In this document: positions 36,898-45,869 of the stretch, one piece after another | How positions within the stretch are numbered: the stretch's first letter is position 1 | Layout: every line of letters begins with the position of its first letter | Made by a program: the position numbers and the translations under genes | Assembly: GCA_016789955.1 (NCBI GenBank) | Contig: JAEUPB010000108.1 | Span: 1 to 64,000, forward strand | Reading direction: 5' to 3' | Origin: Rubrivivax sp. | GTDB lineage: Bacteria > Pseudomonadota > Gammaproteobacteria > Burkholderiales > Burkholderiaceae_C | Length of the DNA: 64,000 nucleotides | The notes under the pieces: model-generated | The model's input: only the letters and a program-made list of their open reading frames with translations | Database searches by the model: none | What the model was told of the DNA's origin: nothing

Positions 36898-37863
36898 TCA
36901 CCCCCGCGCCCGCACCGGCCGGTCGCCTTCGGAGATGTAGATTTCCACGCGGCGGTTCAGCGCCCGGTTGGTCGCCGACGCGTTGTCGGCCACCGGATAG
37001 CTCTCGCCGTAGCCGCGCGTCTCCAGCCGCGCCGACGAGATGCCCAGCGCGCCGAGCGCTGCGGCCACCGCGTCGGCACGCCGCTGCGACAGCACCTGGT
37101 TGTACGCGTCGTCGCCCACGCTGTCGGTGTAGCCCTCGACGCGCACGCGGCGCTCGGGGTGTTCGCGCAGGAACGCGGCGAGCTTGGCGATGGCGCCACG
37201 CGCCGTGGGCTTGATCTCGGCGCGGCCGGTCTCGAACAAGACGTCGCCCAGCGTCACGAGGAGGCCGCGTTCGGTCTGCTTCGCCTGCAGTTCGTCGAGC
37301 TGCTGCTGCAGCACGACCACAGTGGTCTGCGCCTGCGCGGCTTCCTGGCGCGCGGCCGCCGCGCGGGCCTCGGCGTCGCTGGCCTGCGCGCGGGCGGTGC
37401 TGGCGTCCTGCTGTGCGACGACGGCTTCGGTGCGCGCCGACAGCGCCTGCGTGCGGGCCATCGCGGCCTCGGCCTGGGCGCGGCGCGCGGCCGCGGCATT
37501 CGCTTCGGCTCGGGCGCGTTCGCGTTCGGCCTGCGCCTGCTTCATGGCGGCCTCGTCGCGCTTGGCGCGGGCCAGCGTCAGCGCCGTCTCGGCCTCGCTG
37601 CGCGCCACGTAGGCGGCGCTCTCGATCTCGGCGAGCGGCTCGCCCTTGGTGTTCAGCGTCTCGGCGCGGCGCAGCGCATCGGTGGCGCGCTTGAGTTCGA
37701 GCGCGGCGCTCTCGAGCACCTGCGGGTCGCGCTCGGCGCGCTGCACGGTGGCGCGCGCATCGGCCAGGGCCGGCGGGTTGGGCGGCGCCGAGGCACAGGC
37801 GGCCATCAGGGCCGCGAGGGCGGCGAGGGTGATCGTGCCCAATGTATGCGGGGCCTTCGTCAT
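36898..37863 (-). CDS. OmpA-family lipoprotein with DUF4398-like coiled coil
   Basis: This 321-residue protein has a lipoprotein signal with lipobox LMAAC (Cys23). A long Ala/Glu/Arg-rich coiled coil (about 30-195) follows. The C-terminal OmpA peptidoglycan-binding domain (about 200-315) contains LFETGRAEIKPTA, VEGYTDSVGDDAYNQVLSQR and NRALNRRVEIYI. It should tether the outer membrane to the cell wall. It lies 45 bp after a shorter DUF4398 lipoprotein that resembles its own N-terminal half; the two probably work together. Confidence 0.9.
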   Translation of the reverse strand: MTKAPHTLGTITLAALAALMAACASAPPNPPALADARATVQRAERDPQVLESAALELKRATDALRRAETLNTKGEPLAEIESAAYVARSEAETALTLARAKRDEAAMKQAQAERERARAEANAAAARRAQAEAAMARTQALSARTEAVVAQQDASTARAQASDAEARAAAARQEAAQAQTTVVVLQQQLDELQAKQTERGLLVTLGDVLFETGRAEIKPTARGAIAKLAAFLREHPERRVRVEGYTDSVGDDAYNQVLSQRRADAVAAALGALGISSARLETRGYGESYPVADNASATNRALNRRVEIYISEGDRPVRARG

Positions 37864-37908
37864 GGGGATTCCTTCCGTGGCGAACAGGGGGATGCGGCGG
37901 GATGACGC

Positions 37909-38289
37909 TCAGGGCTGCCGGGCCAGTTCGGCGCGCAGCGCGCGCAGGTTGGCCTGCACCTCGTCGAGTGCGGTGTCGGCGCGGCTGGCGCGGGCGCGGG
38001 CCTGCGCCAGGGCCGCGTCGGCCTCGGCCTGTTCGGCGAGTTGCCGCGCCGTGGCGTAGTCCTTCTCGGCCATGGCGCGCTGTGCGCGGGCGAGCTTGTC
38101 GCGGGCCAGGGCCACTTCGGCCGGGGCTTCGGCGGCGGTAGGCCCGCTCGCGCGGTCCACCGCGGCCTGGCTCACGGCGAGCTGTTCCTTCGGTGGCTGG
38201 CCGGCGCAGGCCGCGAGCAGGGCGGCGCCGGCCAGTGCACAAGCCGGCAGCAGGCGGCGCCACGGCGCCGGGGCAGGGCGGATGTTCAT
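37909..38289 (-). CDS. DUF4398-domain lipoprotein
   Basis: This 126-residue protein has a signal peptide with lipobox LLAAC (Cys28), then a helical, Ala/Arg/Glu-rich domain (LAVSQAAVDRASGP, EVALARDKLARAQRAMAEKD, ATARQLAEQAEADAALAQAR). This matches small DUF4398 lipoproteins that commonly precede OmpA-family genes in betaproteobacteria. Function is unknown; an envelope-structural role is inferred. Confidence 0.85.
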   Translation of the reverse strand: MNIRPAPAPWRRLLPACALAGAALLAACAGQPPKEQLAVSQAAVDRASGPTAAEAPAEVALARDKLARAQRAMAEKDYATARQLAEQAEADAALAQARARASRADTALDEVQANLRALRAELARQP

Positions 38290-38446
38290 CGTGGGACTCC
38301 TCGTCGATGCGGTTGCACCGCGAGCCGGGTGGCGCGCGGCGGCGACGGTGTCGTCGTGCCTGCATCGTCGGCAGCGAGGCTCCGCGCAGCCATCGGCCGG
38401 CGTCGCATCGCGCTGTCGGAGATGCCCTACGGGGGCGGGAGGCGCC

Positions 38447-38995
38447 CTACGCGCGCGTGGAGAACGCGCCCTGGTGGCTGTGCGCGAGCCAGTTGCGCAG
38501 GTAGGCCGCGATGGGGCGGTCGCCCAGCAGCCACAGCCGCTCGGGCGCCAGGCGCAACAGCATCACCGGCACGTCGATCAAGCGCGCACGCGTGGCGCGG
38601 CCGGCCTCGCGCGGGATCGCGTCGGCATCCACGAGGTGCGCGAGCCAGACGTCGATGCGCGGGCCGTGCAGCTCGTACGTGGCCACGGCATCGCCGAGGT
38701 CGGCGGCCATCGCGGTCTCGCTGCGCCCGGGTTCGAGCGCCTGCAGCAGCGTGCGCACCGGTGCGGCCTCCAGGCTCAGCAGCACGCTCTCGTGCGGCGC
38801 TCGCCAGGCCAGCCACGGGCCGCTCTCGCCGGCCGCCGCGAGCACGCCCGGCGATGGCAGCCCGCTCAACCCGATCACGGCCAATGCCTGGGCGGCCGTG
38901 CCATCGCCCGCGAAGTGACGCACGCTGGCCGCGTGCAACTCCTGCAGCTCACGGCAGCCCGGCAGGCCCGGCGCGGCGTTCGGCAGCTCAGCCAT
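38447..38995 (-). CDS. soxG: Sarcosine oxidase gamma subunit
   Basis: This 182-residue gamma subunit of heterotetrameric sarcosine oxidase shows the family features: an N-terminal region rich in small residues, GPRIDVWLAHLVDAD, ARLIDVPVMLLRLAPERLWL, and a C-terminal YLRNWLAHS. It is the last gene of soxBDAG and its start overlaps soxA by 8 bp. The gamma subunit packs against the beta subunit and has no catalytic role of its own. Confidence 0.85.
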   Translation of the reverse strand: MAELPNAAPGLPGCRELQELHAASVRHFAGDGTAAQALAVIGLSGLPSPGVLAAAGESGPWLAWRAPHESVLLSLEAAPVRTLLQALEPGRSETAMAADLGDAVATYELHGPRIDVWLAHLVDADAIPREAGRATRARLIDVPVMLLRLAPERLWLLGDRPIAAYLRNWLAHSHQGAFSTRA

Positions 38996-41930
38996 GCAGC
39001 CGCTCCCCGGCGGGGTCGACGAACGGCGTCTTCACCACCTCCACCGGCACCGACGTTCCAAGGTGCCACGCGGTGAGCGTCTCGCCCAGCCGCTGCGTGC
39101 CGCGCCTGAGCAGCGCCAGCGCGATCGGCTGCTGCAGCGCGGGGCTCCAGCAGCTGCTCGTCACGTAGCCCTCGGCAGCCGTGGGCGGCGGGCGCAGCGC
39201 GAGGTGCGCGCCGACCGGCAGCCGCGTGCGGCGGTCCACCGGCTGCAGGCCCACGAGCTGCAGCCGGTCGGGGTCGCGCGCCGCGGGCCGCGAGAGCGAG
39301 CGGCGGCCGACGAAGTTGGCTGCCTTCTTCTCGATGCCGCGCGCCAGCGCCACGTCGCCGGGCAGCGTGGTGCCGTCGGTGTCGGCGCCCACGTGCAGGT
39401 AGCCCTTCTCGATGCGCAGGATCATCAGCGCCTCGACGCCGTAGGGCAGCAGCCCGAGGCCTTGCCCCGCGGCCCACAACTCGTCGAGCAGCGCGGGCAC
39501 CTGCGACGCGGGCAGGTTGATCTCGTAGCCGACTTCGCCGCTGAAGCTCGCGCGCAGCACGCGCAGCGGCACGCCGCGGTGCTCGGCGGTCTTCAGCGTC
39601 ATGTGCTTCATCGCGGCGGGTGCCAGAGCCGCGTCGAAGCCCAGGCGCTGCAGCAGCGCCCAGGCTTTCGGCCCGCTCACCGTGACGTTGCCCCACTGCG
39701 CGGTGACCGGCACGACGAACACGCGCTGGTCGACGTACTCGCACTGCAGCCATTCCTCGAAGGCCAGCGCCACGCGCTCGGCCCCGCCCGAGGTGGTGTT
39801 GACGTGGAAGTGGTTCGGCCCGAGCCGGGCCACGATGCCGTCGTCGGTGACGATGCCGTTCTCGTCGAGCAACGCGCCGTAGCGCGCGCCGCCCACCGGC
39901 AGCGTCGACAGCGTGCCGATGTACATCAGGTCGAGGAAGCGGCCTGCGTCAGGCCCGTAGACCTCGATCTTGCCCAGCGGCGAGGCTTCGAACACGCCCA
40001 CGCCCTGCCGCACGCCTGCGGCCTCGCGCTCGGCTGCGGTGATGAGGGTCTCGCCGGGTCGCGGATAGGCGGCCGGGCGGTTCCAGCCGCCGAACTCCTC
40101 GAACAGCGCGCCGCGGGCCGCGTGCCAGTCGTGGCCCGGTAGGCGTTTCAGCGGCCGGTAGCGCCCGCCCGCGCGCCCGGCCGACAGCGCGTTGAGGGTC
40201 ACCGGCTTGTACGGCGGCCTGAAGCGCGTGGTGCCCACCTCGTCGGGCGTGCGGCCGGTGGCCAGGCCCATGCGCACCAGTGCGTTGACGTTGCTCGTCT
40301 TGCCCTGGTCGGTGCCCATGCCGGTGGTGGTGTAGCGCTTCAGGTGCTCCACCGAGCGGTAGTTCTCGCGCGCGGCCAGGTCGATGTCGTTGGCCGACAC
40401 GTCGTTCTGCAGGTCCACGAAGATGCGGCCCGGCGTGCGGCCGAGGGCCGCCAGCGCAGAAGCGCCGGGCGCGTTGTCGGCGGGCACCACTCCTGCGCCG
40501 ACCGGCTCGGGTAGCGGTGCTGTCCCACCCGGCTCCATGCGTGCGACGAGGTCGGCGTGGTCCAGCGCTGCGTCGAGGTCGAACACACCTGCGCAGGCAC
40601 CGACCACCGCCACGCCGGGCACGGCCTGCGCCGGCACGAACATCGACTCGCGCGGCAGCCAGCGCAGCCGGCCGCCGGCCTGCGAGTACAGGCTGACGTC
40701 GGGCGCGTGGCCGCCGGCGCTGGCCACGAGGTCGGCGTCGATGCGCTGCGGCGCCGAGCCCGCCGCGCCGGCCACCCACGCGCCCTGCACCGCGCGTGTG
40801 CCGGCCACGCCGACGAGCGCGCTCTCGTGCAGCACGCGCACGCCGGCCGGCACCCCGACCGCGCCCACGTCGCCCGCGGCGCGGCGCTCGACGATCGCCG
40901 CGACCTCGAGGCCCGCGGCCACCAGCGTCTGCGCCACGCCGTACGCGGCATCGCAGGCCGCGGCCAGCACGATGCGGCGGCCGCAGGCCACGCCGTACAG
41001 CGCGGCGTAGCGCTCCACGGCGCTCGCGAGCATCACACCCGGGCGGTCGTTGTCGGGGAACAGCATCGGGCGCTCGAAGGCCCCGGTGGCCAGCACGATC
41101 TGGCGCGCCCGCAACTTCCACAGCCGCTCGCGCAGCGCGCCGCCATCACCCTCCAACGACTCGAGCGCCACCACCAGCCGGTGGTCGTAGATCGCGAGCG
41201 CCGTGGTGCGGCACCGCAGCTGCACGCCCGTGCCCGCCAGACCGTCGAGCCGCGCCGCAAGTCGCGCACGCCCGGCCGCCGCGGCAGCATCGCCGCGCAG
41301 CGCCTGCGCGGCCAGCCAACCGCCCGGGGCTACGGCGCCTTCGAGCAGCACCACGCGGCGACCCGCCGCAGCGGCTGAGCGTGCGGCCTGCAAGCCCGCG
41401 GCCCCCGCGCCCACCACCAGCACATCGACGGTCTCGGACACCTCGTCGTAGCGCTCCGGGTCGGCGCCGTCGCCCAGCGTGCTGCCGGCGGCCATGCGCC
41501 GGATGGTCGGCTCGAACAGGTGCCAGTTCGGCCACATGAAAGTCTTGTAGTAGAAGCCCGCCGGCATCCACGCGGCGAAGCGTTCGTTCAGCGCGCCGAC
41601 GTCGAACCCGAGGCTGGGCCAGCAGTTGCCACTGACCGCTTCCAGGCCGTCGCGCACGAGGATGTCGGTTGCGCGCGTGCCGGGGCGGCGGCGCTCGCCG
41701 CGGCCGATGTCCAGCAGCCCGGTCGGCTCCTCGATGCCGCACGAGACGATGCCGCGCGGCCGGTGCAGCTTGTAGCTGCGGCCCACGTGCATCACGCCCT
41801 GCGCGAGCAGCGCCGAGGCCACCGTGTCGCCCGCGCAGCCGTCGATGGGGCGGCCGTTGAACGAGAAGCGCAGCGGCCGCGTGCGGTCGATCCACGCGCC
41901 GTGTGGCGCCGGCAGCCGGAGGCCGCTCAC
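38988..41930 (-). CDS. soxA: Sarcosine oxidase alpha subunit
   Basis: This 980-residue subunit has an N-terminal 2Fe-2S-like fold (LRFSFNGRPIDGCAGDTVAS) and an NAD-binding Rossmann region (VDVLVVGAGAAGLQAARSAA, about 175-195). The C-terminal half is a glycine-cleavage T-protein-like, folate-binding domain (GVFEASPLGKIEVYGPDAGR, NFHVNTTSGGAERVA-type, ASFSGEVGYEINLPA). It transfers the one-carbon unit from sarcosine to tetrahydrofolate. The GTG at 41930 follows a GAGGTG site and overlaps the soxD stop by 4 bp; the length equals known TsoxA proteins. The frame is open further upstream, but that part duplicates soxD territory. Confidence 0.92.
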   Translation of the reverse strand: MSGLRLPAPHGAWIDRTRPLRFSFNGRPIDGCAGDTVASALLAQGVMHVGRSYKLHRPRGIVSCGIEEPTGLLDIGRGERRRPGTRATDILVRDGLEAVSGNCWPSLGFDVGALNERFAAWMPAGFYYKTFMWPNWHLFEPTIRRMAAGSTLGDGADPERYDEVSETVDVLVVGAGAAGLQAARSAAAAGRRVVLLEGAVAPGGWLAAQALRGDAAAAAGRARLAARLDGLAGTGVQLRCRTTALAIYDHRLVVALESLEGDGGALRERLWKLRARQIVLATGAFERPMLFPDNDRPGVMLASAVERYAALYGVACGRRIVLAAACDAAYGVAQTLVAAGLEVAAIVERRAAGDVGAVGVPAGVRVLHESALVGVAGTRAVQGAWVAGAAGSAPQRIDADLVASAGGHAPDVSLYSQAGGRLRWLPRESMFVPAQAVPGVAVVGACAGVFDLDAALDHADLVARMEPGGTAPLPEPVGAGVVPADNAPGASALAALGRTPGRIFVDLQNDVSANDIDLAARENYRSVEHLKRYTTTGMGTDQGKTSNVNALVRMGLATGRTPDEVGTTRFRPPYKPVTLNALSAGRAGGRYRPLKRLPGHDWHAARGALFEEFGGWNRPAAYPRPGETLITAAEREAAGVRQGVGVFEASPLGKIEVYGPDAGRFLDLMYIGTLSTLPVGGARYGALLDENGIVTDDGIVARLGPNHFHVNTTSGGAERVALAFEEWLQCEYVDQRVFVVPVTAQWGNVTVSGPKAWALLQRLGFDAALAPAAMKHMTLKTAEHRGVPLRVLRASFSGEVGYEINLPASQVPALLDELWAAGQGLGLLPYGVEALMILRIEKGYLHVGADTDGTTLPGDVALARGIEKKAANFVGRRSLSRPAARDPDRLQLVGLQPVDRRTRLPVGAHLALRPPPTAAEGYVTSSCWSPALQQPIALALLRRGTQRLGETLTAWHLGTSVPVEVVKTPFVDPAGERLHG

Positions 41931-42202
41931 CGCGGCACCTCGGGCATCGGCTCGGTCATGCGCCAGACGGCGTGCACGGCGTGCGTCTGCGTGTCGCGCA
42001 GCGCGTTGAACCATTGGCTGCAGCCGTAGGTGTGGCGCCAGCGTTCGGCGTGCAGCCCGGCCGGGTTCTCGCGGCCGTACAGGTAGCGGCCCCAGGTCTC
42101 GTCGCTGCAGTCCAGCGGCGGGCGTTGGATGCCGGTGGTGCCGCCGCAGTGGAACTCGTGCTCGGGCCGCGGGCCGCACCAGGGGCAGGTCAGGCGCATC
42201 AT
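41927..42202 (-). CDS. soxD: Sarcosine oxidase delta subunit
   Basis: This 91-residue zinc-binding subunit has CPWCGPRPEHEFHCGG near the N-terminus, giving the cysteine/histidine zinc ligands, then DETWGRYLYGRENPAGLHAE, RWRHTYGCSQWFNALRDT and VHAVWRM, all diagnostic for SoxD. Two adjacent ATG codons (42202, 42199) could both serve. It lies 16 bp after soxB and overlaps soxA by 4 bp. Confidence 0.93.
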   Translation of the reverse strand: MMRLTCPWCGPRPEHEFHCGGTTGIQRPPLDCSDETWGRYLYGRENPAGLHAERWRHTYGCSQWFNALRDTQTHAVHAVWRMTEPMPEVPR

Positions 42203-42218
42203 GGTGTGGGCGACGCCG

Positions 42219-43481
42219 TCAATGCGCGATGCCGGCGGCAGCGGCTTCGTCTATGAGTCGGCCGGTCTCGAAGCGCGCCAGTTGGAAAGGCTCGGCCAGT
42301 TCGTGGTTGCGGCCGGTGGCGAGCACGTGCGCCAGCGTCCATCCGCCCACCGGGATCGCCTTGAAGCCGCCGGTGCCCCATCCGCAGTTGATGTACAGGC
42401 CCGGCACCGGCGTCTCGCCGATGATGGGGCTCGAGTCCTGCACCACGTCGACGATGCCGGCCCACTGCCGCAGCAGGCGCAGCCGACCGAAGCTCGGGAA
42501 CATCTCGGTGGTGGCCGCCATCACCTGCTGCAACACGGCGAAGCTGCCGCGCTGCGCGTAGCTGGGGAAGTGGTCGAGCGCGCCGCCGATCACCACCTCG
42601 CCCTTGTCGGACTGGCTCCAGTACGCACCCACCGCCGGCGAGAGGATCACCGTGTCGAGCACCGGCTTCACCGGCTCGCTCACCATCGCCTGCAGCGCGT
42701 AGCTGGTGACGGGCAGCGTGAAGCCGGCCATCTTCGCGATCACGCTGGAGTGGCCCGCCACGGCGGCGCCCACCTTCTCGGCGCGGATCTCGCCGGCCAC
42801 GCCGCCACGCAGCGTCTGCACGCCCGCGACGCGCTCGCCCTGCATCACGAAGCCGGTGACGGCGCAGTTCTGGACGATGTCCACGCCCAGTGCGCTGGCC
42901 GCGCGCGCATACGACCAGGCCACCGCGTCGTGCCGCGCCGGGCCGCCGCGCCGCTGGATGAAGCCGCCGAGGATCGGGAAGCGCGCATCGGCGTCGAAGT
43001 TCAGCCGCGGCGCCAGCGTGCGCACCTGGGCGGCGTCGAGCACGTCGGCATCGATGCCGTTGAAGCGCATCGCGTTGGCCCAGCGCGCGATGTTGTCCAG
43101 GTCATGCCGCGAGTGCGCCAGCGTGACGATGCCGCGCTGGCTGAACATGATGTTGAAGTTCAGTTCTCGCGACAGGTCTTCGTAGAGCCGCACCGAGAAG
43201 TCGTACAGGCGCGCGCTCTCGGGGTACAGGTAGTTCGAGCGCACGATGGTCGTGTTGCGCCCGGTGTTGCCGCCCCCGATCCAGCCCTTCTCCACCACGG
43301 CGACGTTGCGGATGCCGTGGTTCTTCGCCAGGTAGTAGGCGGTGGCCAGGCCGTGCCCGCCGCCGCCGATGATCACCACGTCGTAGCGCGGCTTCGGCTC
43401 GGCGTCGCGCCACGCGGGCGCCCAGTCGGCGTGGCCGGGGGCCGCGGCGAGCAGGTTCCAGGCGGAGTAGTGCGAGCGCAT
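42219..43481 (-). CDS. soxB: Sarcosine oxidase beta subunit
   Basis: This 420-residue FAD/FMN-binding catalytic subunit oxidatively demethylates sarcosine to glycine. YDVVIIGGGGHGLATAYYLA is the dinucleotide-binding motif, followed by VEKGWIGGGNTGRNTTIVRS, and late YINCGWGTGGFKAIPVGGWT, as in TsoxB. The ATG at 43481 gives the family length. It starts the four-gene soxBDAG operon on the minus strand. The genes that often accompany it (glyA, folD, purU) are not in this window. Confidence 0.92.
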   Translation of the reverse strand: MRSHYSAWNLLAAAPGHADWAPAWRDAEPKPRYDVVIIGGGGHGLATAYYLAKNHGIRNVAVVEKGWIGGGNTGRNTTIVRSNYLYPESARLYDFSVRLYEDLSRELNFNIMFSQRGIVTLAHSRHDLDNIARWANAMRFNGIDADVLDAAQVRTLAPRLNFDADARFPILGGFIQRRGGPARHDAVAWSYARAASALGVDIVQNCAVTGFVMQGERVAGVQTLRGGVAGEIRAEKVGAAVAGHSSVIAKMAGFTLPVTSYALQAMVSEPVKPVLDTVILSPAVGAYWSQSDKGEVVIGGALDHFPSYAQRGSFAVLQQVMAATTEMFPSFGRLRLLRQWAGIVDVVQDSSPIIGETPVPGLYINCGWGTGGFKAIPVGGWTLAHVLATGRNHELAEPFQLARFETGRLIDEAAAAGIAH

Positions 43482-43612
43482 GGTCGGGTGGGGCCCGCGA
43501 TGTTGCCGGCCCGAGGGCCGGCCGGCATTGGCGGTCGGCACGGATTTTTAGGCACGAGCACCGCGCGGGGTCCCCCCGCCTCGTCCGCCGGAAGCAAGCG
43601 TTCGCGGGACGG

Positions 43613-44218
43613 CTACTGGATCGTCACCTTCAGCGTCGGCCCGTGGCCCGTGCGGCCGTCGTACCTGGCATCCGCATCGGCGATGCGTTTGTCGATCACC
43701 GTCGGCCCGCCGATCTTCGCAAAGGCCTTCTCCAGGTCCGCCTTCGCCTTCTTCATCGCCTCGTCGAAGGTGGGTGCCTCGCCGGAGATGCGCATCGCCT
43801 GAGCGTCGGCGTAGATGGCCTGGGCCACCTCCTTCGCGGCGTTCACGTGGCCCAGCTCGTGCTTCTCGACCTCGCCGATGAAGCGGTCCCACTCCTTCTT
43901 CGCGGTCTTGGACAGCGCCGCCTTGCCGAGCTTGGGCATCATGATCTCGCCCGTGACGGTCATGCTCATGTCCTCGACCGAGATGATCACGATGGTCGAT
44001 TGCTGGTCACCGCGCGTGATGGTCTCGATGGAGCGGACCCGCGGTTCCCACGCCGAGTCGATCACGAGCTCGGAGGCCGTGACGGACGCGACGCGCGAGT
44101 TGTCGTTGGCATCCCTGGGGCCGCGCCTCTCGATGTCGGCCCAGATCGCCTCGAGCGTGTTGCCGGAGACGGTGTACTCGATGATCGTGGGCTTGGGGGC
44201 CTTGATGGAGCAGGGCAT
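43613..44218 (-). CDS. DUF922-like zinc metalloprotease, no signal peptide
   Basis: This 201-residue protein has IIEYTVSGNTLEAIWADIER and RVASVTASELVIDS near the start. The zinc motif VEKHELGHVNAAKEV (HELGH) is in the second half, and the C-terminal tail repeats IADADARYDGRTGHG. This matches DUF922 predicted Zn-dependent proteases. Most members are exported, but here no signal peptide is visible with the ATG at 44218. It lies 53 bp after the PEP-CTERM-like propeller gene on the same strand. Confidence 0.7.
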   Translation of the reverse strand: MPCSIKAPKPTIIEYTVSGNTLEAIWADIERRGPRDANDNSRVASVTASELVIDSAWEPRVRSIETITRGDQQSTIVIISVEDMSMTVTGEIMMPKLGKAALSKTAKKEWDRFIGEVEKHELGHVNAAKEVAQAIYADAQAMRISGEAPTFDEAMKKAKADLEKAFAKIGGPTVIDKRIADADARYDGRTGHGPTLKVTIQ

Positions 44219-44271
44219 GGCGATGGTCCTGGCAGGGTGGGTTGCGGGGCCCGGCCCGGTGCCGCGCCCCT

Positions 44272-45774
44272 TCACTGCCTGAAACGGGGCGGCGCGGCGG
44301 ATCCGGACATCGCCGGACTGCGACTCCGCCGGCAGCGCCACCACAGCCCCAGCGCCCCCACTGCCGCCAGCAGCGCCTTGGGCGCCTCGGGCACCGCTCC
44401 CACCGCGAACAGCTGCCCGGCACCGATGGCGTAGACCGTGCCGTCGGGCCCGATCACGGTGGGCGTGTACGGCTGCAGCGCACCGCCGGTGAGCACGAGG
44501 GACTGCGACAGCGTGTTGGTCGCCAGGTCCCAGCGGTACAGCGAGCCGTCCTCGTTGTTGGCGTACACCGAGCCGGTCGCCGGGTCGACCACGGCGGAGT
44601 TGATGCACCACTCCGCGAGCTGAGGGGAAGCCTGCGTCATCACCTCCAGCATGTCGATCTGCCCGGTCAGCGGGTCGACCTGCGTGACGTTCGGGTCGAG
44701 GATCGCGATCTTGTCCTGGCCGCCGTTGTAGCCGTAGCTGTTGTACTTGGTGAAGAGCAGATAGGTCGAACCCGCCGCCGAGACGTAACCGGGCACCATC
44801 GACGCCGGCACGATCGAGGCCGTGGTGTCCCAGCCGAACGAGCCCGGGATCTTGGTGGTCTGGAGGTCGGCCGAGAAGTGCAGCAGGTTGCCGCGGAAGC
44901 CGAAGCCGGCCAGCGTGCCGAAGTAGACGTCGTTGTCGGGCCCGATCGTCGGCGCCGCCGTCGACAGCGTGTTCAGCCCGGCAATGGCCACCTGCGACTT
45001 CAGGGCCAGCGTGGCGCTGTCGTAGGCGGCCAGGAAACCGTTGTTCAGCGCCATGTAGAGCGTGCCGCCGTCGTTGCTCAGCGCCGGAGCGCTCTGCATC
45101 TGCGGCAGGCCCACCGCGCTGTAGGTCGCCGTCCCGCCCGGTGCGATGCGCGCGATGCCGCTGCCCAGGCCCGGCACGCTGCTCTGGTAGCCGAAGTAGA
45201 CGTTGCCCTGCCGGTCGGCGGTGATCGGCGTGTTGATGCGCAGGTTGTTGTCGTACAGGCTCGGGTTGGCGCGGTACTCGGCGAGCCCGTAGAACGCCAG
45301 CTGCGTGGGCGCCACGGCGCCGGGCGTGTCCAGCGCATCGCGGTAGTAGACCGTGCCGCCGGCACCGGCGTAGTAGAGCCGGGTCGAGCCGGCGATCGGC
45401 GCCAGCGTGGGCGAGTACGGCACGAGCCAGCCGTTGCTCGGCGGCGTGTAGTCGGAGGTCTGCGTCCACAGCAGGCTGCCGGTGCTGCCGCTGCGTGCCT
45501 CCACCTGCCAGCCGAAGGCGTCGTTGCGCACCGGCAGCAGCACCGTGTTCGCGCCGGTGATCAGCGGCGAGCCGTAGTGCGCGAGTTGCCCGCCGTAGTG
45601 GTAGTCCACGGGTGTCTGCCAGAGGATCTGCTGCAGCGGCTGGGCGCCGGTGGTGGAGAGGGCGGTGTGCTGCGGGTCGTTGCCGTAGCCCATCCACTGC
45701 GCGCTCGCGGGGCCGGCGGACATGGCCGCGATCCAAACCACTGCACCGACATGCGGGTAACGATTCGATGCCAT
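44272..45774 (-). CDS. PQQ-like beta-propeller protein with degenerate PEP-CTERM tail
   Basis: This 500-residue exported protein has a signal peptide (about 1-26, ending in GPASAQW). Repeated beta-propeller blades follow, with motifs such as ITADRQGNVYFGYQSS, APTIGPDNDVYFGTLA and VVDPATGSVYANNEDG. The end reads VPEAPKALLAAVGALGLWW followed by RCRR: a PEP-CTERM-like anchor, but with VPEAP instead of VPEPS/T, and 15-18 extra residues after the basic cluster. It may still be an exosortase substrate. A GGAGG site precedes the ATG at 45774. Confidence 0.75.
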   Translation of the reverse strand: MASNRYPHVGAVVWIAAMSAGPASAQWMGYGNDPQHTALSTTGAQPLQQILWQTPVDYHYGGQLAHYGSPLITGANTVLLPVRNDAFGWQVEARSGSTGSLLWTQTSDYTPPSNGWLVPYSPTLAPIAGSTRLYYAGAGGTVYYRDALDTPGAVAPTQLAFYGLAEYRANPSLYDNNLRINTPITADRQGNVYFGYQSSVPGLGSGIARIAPGGTATYSAVGLPQMQSAPALSNDGGTLYMALNNGFLAAYDSATLALKSQVAIAGLNTLSTAAPTIGPDNDVYFGTLAGFGFRGNLLHFSADLQTTKIPGSFGWDTTASIVPASMVPGYVSAAGSTYLLFTKYNSYGYNGGQDKIAILDPNVTQVDPLTGQIDMLEVMTQASPQLAEWCINSAVVDPATGSVYANNEDGSLYRWDLATNTLSQSLVLTGGALQPYTPTVIGPDGTVYAIGAGQLFAVGAVPEAPKALLAAVGALGLWWRCRRSRSPAMSGSAAPPRFRQ

Positions 45775-45869
45775 GGGGGCCTCCGACTCCGGGCCCGACC
45801 GGGGCGCGGGTAGCGTGGGTGCGGCGCGGCCGTGCAACGGGTTGTCGCGCTGTGGTAAACCCGCCCGCC

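Noticed and set aside
41931..42179. N-terminal extension of the soxA frame into soxD
   Set aside because: It overlaps the complete soxD gene. The GTG at 41930 has a ribosome site, an ATGA-like overlap and gives the normal SoxA length.
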